Part shown: positions 13,655 to 19,967 of the stretch, one piece after another
How positions within the stretch are numbered: the first letter of the stretch is position 1
Layout of the letters: each line of letters begins with the position of its first letter
Source: Caldifarciminota bacterium
GTDB lineage: Bacteria; Hydrothermota; Tepidihabitantia; Tepidihabitantales; Tepidihabitantaceae
Assembly: GCA_903908785.1 (NCBI GenBank)
Contig: CAIVTL010000046.1
Coordinates: 1 to 22,312, forward strand
DNA: 22,312 nt
Direction of reading: 5' to 3'
Position numbers and translations under genes: made by a program
Notes under the pieces: generated by a model
Told to the model about the DNA's origin: nothing
Databases searched by the model: none
What the model saw: only the letters and a program-made list of their open reading frames with translations

Positions 13655-14359
13655 TTACTCTATCCGGTCGTGCTTTGCGAGGTTATGTTTGGCGCAGAGC
13701 AGTTGGATGTTCTCGGCCACGAGTGACGAGCCGCCCTTGGACCACGGGATGATGTGGTCGAAGTGAAGGTTCTGGTTGCTGCCGCACAGGCGGCACTTGC
13801 CCTTGTCGCGTTTCCAGACTTCCTGTTTGACGGCCGCCGGTATCATCCGCGAGCACCCATCATCGACGCGCACAGGGCCGGGTGTCCGAGTCTGGTCCTC
13901 GGCCAGTTCGAGCTTGAACTTGTACACCATCCTGCCACCGGATTTCTCGCGCCAGGAGTCAATCAGCTTGAACAGACCGTTGTAGACCCAGATACCAGTC
14001 CGAACCTTCTCGTACACCTTGACCAGTTCGGCAGGCGCCTTGCCTTTCTTGTACGCCTGTGCGGCAGAATGGAAGAGGCCGTTCTGCAGCAGCGTGCCCT
14101 TCGGCGTGGCGGATGGTTGGTTCACGTCCTTCGGGTTAGGGCCACCGCGTGTGCGTGGGATGTCGTGACCTTCATAGACCAAGATGCGGCCGTCATCATC
14201 GACATGGTCGTTGTACGGGGCGCCGCGGCGGACGCTCATCAGAATGATGGATGTACGGCCGTGCGACCCGAAATTCATGCCGCGCTGCAGCATCATCCCT
14301 TCGGCATCGCTCATCTTCGAGTGGCTGATGACATCGCCGGGCGCGAACGTGACGGGCAT
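13655..14359 (-). CDS. SRA-like/HNH modification-dependent endonuclease
   Basis: A 234-residue two-domain protein. Residues about 5-155 resemble the SRA/YDG-type modified-base reader: 'GDVISHSKMSDAEGMMLQRGMNFG', 'DDDGRILVYEGHDIPR', 'NPKDVNQP', 'LLQNGLF', 'VRTGIWVYNGLFKLIDSW' and 'GRMVYKFKLE'. Residues 176-234 are an HNH nuclease with zinc ligands C189-x2-C192 and C222 with H225, and catalytic D201-H202, N217 and H225 ('LHFDHIIPWSKGGSS', 'AENIQLLCAKHN'). The order base-flipping reader then HNH is that of type IV enzymes which cut 5-methylcytosine-type DNA, and equals the C-terminal half of ScoMcrA. The start is one base after the stop of the HTH gene, so it is translationally coupled to its likely regulator. 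Confidence is high for HNH and moderate for SRA. Confidence 0.8.
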   Translation of the reverse strand: MPVTFAPGDVISHSKMSDAEGMMLQRGMNFGSHGRTSIILMSVRRGAPYNDHVDDDGRILVYEGHDIPRTRGGPNPKDVNQPSATPKGTLLQNGLFHSAAQAYKKGKAPAELVKVYEKVRTGIWVYNGLFKLIDSWREKSGGRMVYKFKLELAEDQTRTPGPVRVDDGCSRMIPAAVKQEVWKRDKGKCRLCGSNQNLHFDHIIPWSKGGSSLVAENIQLLCAKHNLAKHDRIE

Positions 14360-14360
14360 G

Positions 14361-14585
14361 TCAGACGCCTCGGAGCAGGACTGCCAGTTCGACCTTCAGC
14401 GCCCGCGCCAACTTCGCCATGTTCTGGAGCGAGATGTTGCACTCGCCCCGCTCGACCTGCCCGATGTACGACCGGTCGAGGTCGGCCTCGAACGACAGAG
14501 CTTCCTGCGATAGCTTGCGCTCGGTGCGTAACTCGCGCAGCCTGCGGCCGAACCGGACTCGTACGTCTTTCATGGTTAACATCAT
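14361..14585 (-). CDS. XRE-family HTH regulator, controller (C) protein type
   Basis: A 74-residue single-domain Cro/C1-type HTH: 'VRFGRRLRELRTERKLSQEALSFEADLDRSYIGQVERGECNISL' (in part). Its size and pattern are typical of C proteins of restriction-modification systems, small dimers that autoregulate and time nuclease expression. It is the first gene of the minus-strand cluster and ends one base before the SRA-HNH start. ATG codons occur at 14585, 14582 and 14573; the core fits the last ('MKDVRV') equally well. A partly palindromic operator lies just upstream (14594-14625). Confidence 0.85.
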   Translation of the reverse strand: MMLTMKDVRVRFGRRLRELRTERKLSQEALSFEADLDRSYIGQVERGECNISLQNMAKLARALKVELAVLLRGV

Positions 14586-14593
14586 CGGTGAAG

Positions 14594-14625
14594 ATGGCTA
14601 TATGTCCACGGACTTTACATACCAT
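14594..14625. promoter_or_regulatory. Candidate C-protein operator between divergent genes
   Basis: Nested dyads: ATGG (14594-14597) with CCAT (14622-14625), TATGT (14601-14605) with ACATA (14617-14621), and GTCC-AC-GGAC at 14604-14613. On the minus strand it reads as two half-related boxes, TATG-TAA-AGTC and GACA-TAT-AGCC, separated by CGTG. This fits the known C-box layout (GACT-N3-AGTC repeats with a short central spacer). It lies 9 bp from the HTH start and overlaps the -35 of the rightward promoter at 14614. Confidence 0.55.
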
Positions 14626-14642
14626 AGCGCCTACGTTAGAAT
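14614..14642 (+). promoter_or_regulatory. Rightward promoter overlapping the C-box operator
   Basis: TTTACA (14614-14619), 17 bp, TAGAAT (14637-14642). Predicted start about 14650, leaving a leader of about 125 nt before the GTG at 14776. Its -35 lies in the palindrome, so the HTH protein may control both directions. Confidence 0.5.
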
Positions 14643-14775
14643 CAGCGGCGCCAGACAGCGAGCCGTGGTGCCTCTTCGGCGCGCCAGTCGCTCGGCTACG
14701 GAGAGAGGTCGCGGGGCCTACGAGGCATCGTGGGCAGCACCTTTCCGGCCGACCCCAATCCATAAAGGAGGAGAC

Positions 14776-15012
14776 GTGGAAGACGAAACGTGCGTGAGCA
14801 GCCTGACCGATGAGTATCGTGCTCTCTTTGACGGTCTCGACTTCGGCGATACAGTGTCGCTGGAGCAGAGGCTGATTGGCGGCGCGGAGTGGACACCGCA
14901 GGCCGCAGCGCATCTACTGCAACTTGCACATAACTATGGATCATTCATGCTTCGCAGTGCTCTGGCGATTTCCTTGGCGCTCAAGATCGATGATGGCAAC
15001 CTGGGATTCTGA
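14776..15012 (+). CDS. Small orphan protein, 78 residues
   Basis: It begins with GTG at 14776, decided by one of the best ribosome sites in the window (AAAGGAGG ending 4 nt before the start). The product is acidic at its N-terminus ('MEDETCVSSLTDEYRALFDGL') and helical and hydrophobic after it ('EWTPQAAAHLLQLAHNYGSFMLRSALAISLAL'), ending 'KIDDGNLGF'. No family is recognised and there is no signal peptide. It is divergent from the HTH/SRA-HNH cluster and its promoter overlaps that operator, so it may belong to the system, for example as an immunity or regulatory peptide; that is inference. Confidence 0.6.
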   Translation: MEDETCVSSLTDEYRALFDGLDFGDTVSLEQRLIGGAEWTPQAAAHLLQLAHNYGSFMLRSALAISLALKIDDGNLGF

Positions 15013-15027
15013 CCGCTTACCGTGCAT

Positions 15028-15055
15028 TTGACATGACCGGCAACCCGCCTACAAT
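15028..15055 (+). promoter_or_regulatory. Promoter of the HTH3-GIY-YIG gene, opening on a leaderless short ORF
   Basis: TTGACA (15028-15033), 16 bp, TACAAT (15050-15055). An ATG follows after 8 nt (15064) and starts a 42-codon ORF that overlaps the main gene start at 15173. Confidence 0.65.
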
Positions 15056-15063
15056 CACCTGCA

Positions 15064-15192
15064 ATGAAACTCGAACCCCGCCCGTCCTTGACTGATTGCG
15101 GAGACATCGGAAGTGTGCCGGTCAGCCTCAAGGGTTGTCACGGACGGACACTATCAGACCGGGAGGAGAAACATGGGACAAACGACAAATGA
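15064..15192 (+). CDS. Leaderless 42-codon ORF overlapping the HTH3-GIY-YIG start
   Basis: It begins MKLEPRPSLTDCGDIG and ends at TGA 15190-15192, 20 nt beyond the ATG of the next gene in another frame. The ATG is 8 nt after the -10 box. The sequence matches nothing I know. Ribosomes translating it would run through the GGAGGAG site at 15162-15168, so it may set the level of downstream translation. Confidence 0.4.
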   Translation: MKLEPRPSLTDCGDIGSVPVSLKGCHGRTLSDREEKHGTNDK

Positions 15193-16147
15193 CCTGCAAA
15201 GACGGAGATTGGCTGCAGGGTTAAGCCAGAGCGAGGTCGCCGCGAGGATAGGCGTCACGCAGGCTACTGTGTCAAACTGGGAGATTGGCAGAACGGTGCC
15301 TGCCCCCGAACAGCTCACATCGCTGCGCAAGTTCTTGGGGGATTTCCACATCGGGAGCAGCCGGCCGTACGCTGGAGAGACGCCGAGTGGAGGAACACAA
15401 CCGTTCTCTGCGTGGCTGCGGGGAGAGCGGGCTCGAAGAGGGTTGTCTGTGGCGGAACTTGCCCATAAGACTGGCCTCTCTGGCCAAACTGTCCGAGGCA
15501 TTGAGTCAGGTCGCTTCCCCAATCCACACGAGGCGACACGAAAGGCCCTCTCGGACGCTCTCGGCGAAGATGCCCCGCAAAGCCCCGTTGCTGAGGCGGA
15601 GGATGCACGAACTCCAGATGACGATCCGTCGCCGTTAGCCGTCTGGCTGAACAAGACACGCACGGAAAAAGGGCTGACGGTCGTGGAGTTGGCGAAGAGG
15701 GCCGGTATCACAACGCAAGCTATCTACAACATAGAGGCTGGCCGCATCGACAATCCGCGAAAGGGGACACGGCTTGCCTTGAGCAGGGCCCTGAATGAGG
15801 CAGTTCCAGACGACACGCTCCGAGAGACCGAGGCGGCCACGCGCGTCGTTGGGCTGGGAAGCCTCACGGATTTCGACCCGCATGACGAGAAAGACCTTCC
15901 TGACGAGCCGGGTGTTTACGTCTTCTATGACGTGAGTCAGCGGCCGGTATACGTCGGAAGGAGCGCCAAGATATCCGGGCGGGTTCGCGAACATGAGCAG
16001 AAGTTCTGGTTCAAACGGCCGATCGTGGACACGGCCTCCTACATCAAAATCCCTGGAGACGAACTGCGGAAGCAAGTGGAACAGATTCTGATTCGCTTTC
16101 TGAAGTCAAATGCCGTCCTGAACCGTAACCTCGTTGACCGCGACTAG
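15173..16147 (+). CDS. Triple HTH (XRE) domain protein fused to a GIY-YIG nuclease domain
   Basis: A 324-residue protein. Three Cro/C1-type HTH domains lie at about 8-57 ('RRRLAAGLSQSEVAARIGVTQ'), 79-131 ('ERARRGLSVAELAHKTGLSGQ') and 154-208 ('TRTEKGLTVVELAKRAGITTQ'). The second and third are clearly duplicates (shared 'G-L-x-V-x-ELA', 'IE-x-GR-x-x-NP', 'ALS-x-AL'). Residues 244-320 are GIY-YIG: G247-V-Y249, V-Y259-V-G, Arg270 in 'SGRVREH' and the metal-binding Glu303 in 'KQVEQILI'. It could nick or cut DNA at sites chosen by the HTH array, or be a homing-type or regulatory nuclease. The ATG at 15173 has GGAGGAG four nt upstream; an earlier in-frame start at 15113 is less likely. Confidence 0.85.
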   Translation: MGQTTNDLQRRRLAAGLSQSEVAARIGVTQATVSNWEIGRTVPAPEQLTSLRKFLGDFHIGSSRPYAGETPSGGTQPFSAWLRGERARRGLSVAELAHKTGLSGQTVRGIESGRFPNPHEATRKALSDALGEDAPQSPVAEAEDARTPDDDPSPLAVWLNKTRTEKGLTVVELAKRAGITTQAIYNIEAGRIDNPRKGTRLALSRALNEAVPDDTLRETEAATRVVGLGSLTDFDPHDEKDLPDEPGVYVFYDVSQRPVYVGRSAKISGRVREHEQKFWFKRPIVDTASYIKIPGDELRKQVEQILIRFLKSNAVLNRNLVDRD

Positions 16148-16151
16148 AACA

Positions 16152-16214
16152 GAGAATCCGGGTGCCATGATCGGCGTGGGCGCGGCTAAGATGACCCATG
16201 CGAGCTCCGCTGGA
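16152..16214. repeat. Island repeat, copy A (upstream of the DUF262-DUF1524 gene)
   Basis: About 62 bp beginning GAGAATCCGGG and continuing ATCGG, TGGGCGC, GATG, GCGAgCTC. It aligns with copy B at 18673-18733 at roughly two bases in three, including the exact first 11 bp. Both copies are followed by a 'TAGG(G)TTTyG' word. It fills the gap between the GIY-YIG and DUF262 genes. Confidence 0.55.
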
Positions 16215-16243
16215 ACAGCTCCGCGTAGGGTTTTGGTAGAGCA

Positions 16244-18628
16244 ATGCGGATTGGGCTGGGCGAGTTAAGAAAGAAGGCTAGCGTGGACGCAGGCAAACTT
16301 TCGATTCACAGCGTGTTTGACAAGACCGAGCGGCTGGAGGCCCCGCTTTTCCAGCGTCCTTACGTGTGGAACAAACAGGACAACTGGGAGCCGTTGTGGT
16401 GGGGCATCAGAACGGTAGCCGAGCGCCGACTGTCGGGGCAGACCCTCAGGCCCCACTTCCTTGGCGCAATAGTGCTGGATCAGCTCAAGACGGCCACGGG
16501 CAGGGTCCACGCCCGCCAAATCATCGACGGCCAACAGCGGCTCACCACACTTCAACTGGCCATGGTCGCGTTGCAGGACCTCTGCACCGAGCTCGGCATA
16601 GGTCGCTACGCTGCGTCGCTCCGGAAACTAACCAGCAACAGCGAGCCTTTGTGCACCGATCCGGATGAGGACTTCAAGGTCTGGCCGACAAACGCCGACC
16701 GCGATGATTTCCGTCTGGTGATGACGGTGGGTTCCGCAGAAGCGGTTAGAAGACTGCCCCACGCAGACCCGGAGGATACGTTTCTGATTCCAGACGCCTA
16801 CCTGTACTTCTACGACGCATTTCGCGCTTGGCTGCTGATGGATGGACAGGAGAGAATCCCAGAGAGAATCCGCAGCCTGCATGACGCCATAAGGGAAGAC
16901 CTGCACTTGGTCGTGATTGACCTGGACAGGCAGGATGACTCGCAAGAGATTTTCGAGACGCTGAATGCGCTGGGCACCCCGCTGCTGCCGGCGGACCTGG
17001 TAAAGAACTTCCTGTTTCACCGGGCGCAGGGGCAGGAAGTGGACATGTACAAGCTCTATCGTGACTACTGGCAGGTGTTCGACGACGAGCGAGAGTACTG
17101 GCGGAAGGAGATCCGCTCGGGGCGCCTCAAGCGTCCGCGACTGGACATGTTCCTTGGGCACTACCTCACCATGCTGAGGGGCGAAGAAACGCTCGTGTCA
17201 CAGTTGTTCACAACCTATCGGGACATGGTTTCCGACAGCGGGAGCATAGACGTGCGGGAACAGATGGAGCACTTCCGCCGGTACGCCGATGTCTACAGGA
17301 GTTTCGACAGCTTCCCGTGGACAACACGGGAAGGGGAGTTCTTCTACAGGCTCGAACAGATGGACACAAGCACCGTTTACCCCGTGCTGCTGGAAGTCTT
17401 CCACATGTGGGGCGACAAACCCGACAAGCTCGGGAGCATTCTGGCTGACATTGAGTCCTACCTCGTCCGGCGCGCGGTGTGCGGGTTGACGACCAGGGGA
17501 TACAACAAGGTCTTTGCCGAACTGGTGAAGTTCCAGCGTCAGCGGGACGATTTTTCTCCGGTGGCGCTCCGAGGCTTCCTGGTTGCGCAGACGAGCGACG
17601 CAGCGAGGTGGCCGGATGACGCCGAGTTCGAGAGTGCTTGGATGACCACCGATTTCTACCACGGCATCCACCGAGCCACCGCGCGCATGGTCTTTGAGTC
17701 ATTGGAGTCAGCGCTGTATACCGGCAAGACGGAGTGGGTCGACATCGACCGACACCTTACAATCGAGCACATACTGCCCCGAGAATGGGAAAAGAACTGG
17801 CCTCTTCCGACGCCCGCGGACGACCCAATAGCCTGCCAGCAAGCCAGGCAGAAACGTGAGTCATTACTGCACAGGGCGGGAAACCTTACGCTTGTGACAA
17901 AGAAGCTTAACCCCGCCCTGTCAAACGGACCGTGGACCAAGAAGCGCCGCGAGATACTGAAACACAGCGCACTCAACCTCAACCGGGTCCTCGACGAGTA
18001 CGAAGACTGGAACGAAACTGCTATTGAGGGCCGCACGGTGGATCTGTACAAACTAGCCCTGAGGATATGGGGGTACCCCGGGCGGCCCACGCCAGCAGAC
18101 GTCGTCTCAGTGCCCGTGCTCGCCGACGCTCAGCTTCCGGCCCCAGAACCAGAGGAAACTCCTTCGCCTGCGTCAGGTGACGCCAAGCGGCGCCATGCTG
18201 AATTCTGGCAAGCCGTGACCGATCAGTTCAACGCCATCGGCCTTGTTGTGGGCGAGACTATATTCAGAGTGAACCAGCGCCGTCCATGGTACTACCTACA
18301 GATCCGGGCGGGGAGTCGCTACCTTCACTACGAATGGCAGGTGCGCAAGCGGCCGCGGCAGGTGGACGTCGCGCTGCACTTCGAGCACAGCGACCTGAAG
18401 CAGAACCTCCGCTTGCTTGATGCCATCAAGGACGAGTCCGCTGCAATAGGTAAAGGAGTGCCTTGGGCGTTTGCGGCGGAACCATGGGGTACGCACTGGG
18501 CTTCCGCACGCTACGCGGTGCCATACTCGAATGACTCGCCCAGCCCCGAGGAAGTTCCGGTCGTCGTGGAGGCCATGAAGGCTCTGATTGAGAGAACGTG
18601 GCCGGCAATCAGGACACTGCTGCGCTAG
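16244..18628 (+). CDS. DUF262-DUF1524 (GmrSD/SspE-like) nuclease with C-terminal DUF4268-like domain
   Basis: A 794-residue protein. The N-terminal DUF262 domain has 'LFQRPYVWNKQDNWEPLW' (about 32-48) and the nucleotide-binding motif 'IDGQQRLTTLQLAM' (94-107). The DUF1524 nuclease is around 505-610: 'HLTIEHILPREWEKNW' and 'HRAGNLTLVTKKLNPALSNGPW' (His-Asn-His type). Residues about 648-790 ('AEFWQAVTDQFNAIGL', 'RRPWYYLQIRAG', 'LRLLDAIKDESAAIG') resemble DUF4268, found at the end of several restriction-like proteins. Relatives GmrSD, BrxU and SspE are single-polypeptide or two-subunit defences that sense base or phosphorothioate modification and cut DNA with nucleotide hydrolysis. No modification genes are nearby, so a type IV role is likely. 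The ATG at 16244 lacks a clear Shine-Dalgarno. Confidence 0.85.
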   Translation: MRIGLGELRKKASVDAGKLSIHSVFDKTERLEAPLFQRPYVWNKQDNWEPLWWGIRTVAERRLSGQTLRPHFLGAIVLDQLKTATGRVHARQIIDGQQRLTTLQLAMVALQDLCTELGIGRYAASLRKLTSNSEPLCTDPDEDFKVWPTNADRDDFRLVMTVGSAEAVRRLPHADPEDTFLIPDAYLYFYDAFRAWLLMDGQERIPERIRSLHDAIREDLHLVVIDLDRQDDSQEIFETLNALGTPLLPADLVKNFLFHRAQGQEVDMYKLYRDYWQVFDDEREYWRKEIRSGRLKRPRLDMFLGHYLTMLRGEETLVSQLFTTYRDMVSDSGSIDVREQMEHFRRYADVYRSFDSFPWTTREGEFFYRLEQMDTSTVYPVLLEVFHMWGDKPDKLGSILADIESYLVRRAVCGLTTRGYNKVFAELVKFQRQRDDFSPVALRGFLVAQTSDAARWPDDAEFESAWMTTDFYHGIHRATARMVFESLESALYTGKTEWVDIDRHLTIEHILPREWEKNWPLPTPADDPIACQQARQKRESLLHRAGNLTLVTKKLNPALSNGPWTKKRREILKHSALNLNRVLDEYEDWNETAIEGRTVDLYKLALRIWGYPGRPTPADVVSVPVLADAQLPAPEPEETPSPASGDAKRRHAEFWQAVTDQFNAIGLVVGETIFRVNQRRPWYYLQIRAGSRYLHYEWQVRKRPRQVDVALHFEHSDLKQNLRLLDAIKDESAAIGKGVPWAFAAEPWGTHWASARYAVPYSNDSPSPEEVPVVVEAMKALIERTWPAIRTLLR

Positions 18629-18672
18629 ATGAAGAGGATTCGAGACACCCTCCGATGGCGTACGTTTCATGC

Positions 18673-18733
18673 GAGAATCCGGGGTCTGTAATCGGATTGG
18701 GCGCAGCGCGGATGCTCTTGCGCGAACTCGGTA
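18673..18733. repeat. Island repeat, copy B (upstream of the pentapeptide-TIR gene)
   Basis: Begins GAGAATCCGGGG and shares ATCGG, TTGGGCGCAGC, GATG and GCGcGAaCTCGG with copy A at 16152-16214. The rest of the gap 18629-18784 shows no gene. Confidence 0.55.
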
Positions 18734-18784
18734 GGTTTCGAGAGGACTCGCACGAGCAGCGGTGAACACAAGCCGCCCCGCCGC

Positions 18785-18813
18785 TTGACTTCGCGGCTGC
18801 TGCGGATTACCCT
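18785..18813 (+). promoter_or_regulatory. Promoter of the pentapeptide-TIR gene, predicted leaderless
   Basis: TTGACT (18785-18790), 17 bp, TACCCT (18808-18813, TAnnnT type), then 5 nt to the ATG at 18819. No Shine-Dalgarno. The -10 is weak, but its spacing matches the other cases. Confidence 0.45.
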
Positions 18814-18818
18814 TCGTC

Positions 18819-19895
18819 ATGGCAAATCCTGAACACCTTGCCATTGTGCAGCAGGGCGGGCGTGCACTGTGGCAGTGGCGCAAGCTCAATCGCGGGGTTT
18901 TCATGGACCTGTCTGACGCTGACTTGCGCGAGACGCCGGTTGGCGAATCAGTTCTGCCAGCCACATGGCTTGATGGTGCGGACCTCACCGGTGCGAACCT
19001 ATCCGGGATGTACATCACGAGCTTGGTCGCGAGAAACGCGTCTCTGAGGGGTGCCAATCTCCAAGCCGCAGTTCTGTGGTTCTCGGATATGAGTGGCGCG
19101 GACCTGACCGATGCGAATCTGCAGCAGTGCTACATGCACGCCGTTGATCTCAGGTCTGCCAAGTTGATACATTCTGACTTGATGACGGCAGCGCTGAATG
19201 ACGCCAACGTGGCTGGTGCCGACTTCACAGGCTCTCTCTGGGGCTCAACGATGACAGGTCGCGTAGACCTGTCCAACGCGCTCGGGTTGGGCGAAGTCGA
19301 GCATAGAGGTAGTTCCTATATAAGCACTGAGACGATGGTGTGGGGCGGGGGGATTCCGCCGCTGGCATTCTTTCGTCGAAGTGGCGTGCCACAAGCGTTC
19401 CTTGATCAACTCCCTTCGCTTCGGCAGAGGCAGGCGTATCAATCCTGCATGATATCGTACACGGAGACTGACAACGAATTCAGCCAGAAGCTGTACGATG
19501 ACCTCAGAGCGGCTGGTATCGACTGCTGGCGTTGGCGAGAGCGAGCCACGTGGGGCGAGCCCGTCAGAGACGAGACAGCGAAGGCTGTTGAGAAGTATGA
19601 CAGGCTTGTTGTCGTGCTGAGCAAGGATGCGCTGAAGTCTGCACCAGTGTTGGAAGAGATCGAACGAGCTCTGAAGAAGGAAGAGCGACAGTTACGGGAA
19701 GGTCTGACTCGCAGCGTGCTTTTTCCCGTACGTATTGACGACGCCGTGTTCGAGTGGGCCGACCCGCGAAGGCTAAGCCTGACCGAGAAGGTGATGGGCG
19801 ACTTCAGCTTATGGCACGACCGTCTGAAATTCGACGAGTCGTTCGCGAGACTGCTGGCTGGACTGCGGAAAAACGTGGTAGTCCTGGGGACGTGA
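18819..19895 (+). CDS. Pentapeptide-repeat protein with C-terminal TIR domain
   Basis: A 358-residue protein. Residues about 28-155 are pentapeptide repeats of the A(D/N)LxG type ('DLSDADLRE', 'DGADLTGANLSG', 'RGANLQAA', 'SGADLTDANLQQ', 'NDANVAGADFTG'), which fold as a right-handed beta-helix. Residues 208-320 are TIR: 'SCMISYTETDNEFSQKLYDDL', 'GIDCWRWRE', 'DRLVVVLSKDALKSAPVLEEIE' and 'VLFPVRIDD'. The acidic pair E279/E280 lies where TIR NADases carry the catalytic Glu, so NAD+ cleavage on activation is plausible, with the beta-helix as sensor or oligomeriser. It sits after a DUF262 nuclease and convergent with a TPR gene. No Shine-Dalgarno; the ATG follows a -10 box by 5 nt. Confidence 0.87.
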   Translation: MANPEHLAIVQQGGRALWQWRKLNRGVFMDLSDADLRETPVGESVLPATWLDGADLTGANLSGMYITSLVARNASLRGANLQAAVLWFSDMSGADLTDANLQQCYMHAVDLRSAKLIHSDLMTAALNDANVAGADFTGSLWGSTMTGRVDLSNALGLGEVEHRGSSYISTETMVWGGGIPPLAFFRRSGVPQAFLDQLPSLRQRQAYQSCMISYTETDNEFSQKLYDDLRAAGIDCWRWRERATWGEPVRDETAKAVEKYDRLVVVLSKDALKSAPVLEEIERALKKEERQLREGLTRSVLFPVRIDDAVFEWADPRRLSLTEKVMGDFSLWHDRLKFDESFARLLAGLRKNVVVLGT

Positions 19896-19967
19896 TACAA
19901 GGCGTTGGAAAGTCGTCGGGACACTTCGCGGTTTCGGGCGTACGGGCCCGCGCGAAGCGCGAGTTAG

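Noticed and set aside
14419..14775. Longer plus-strand version (197 aa) of the 78-aa protein
   Set aside because: The extension is antisense to the HTH gene and crosses the promoter at 14614-14642; the GTG at 14776 has a strong ribosome site.
13754..14797. Plus-strand open frame of 347 codons opposite the SRA-HNH and HTH genes
   Set aside because: The opposite strand carries two recognisable coupled genes; this frame has no domain and runs across the operator and promoter region.
19944..19964. Terminator between the TIR and TPR genes
   Set aside because: CGCGC-GAA-GCGCG can form a 5-bp hairpin, but there is no T-run on either strand.
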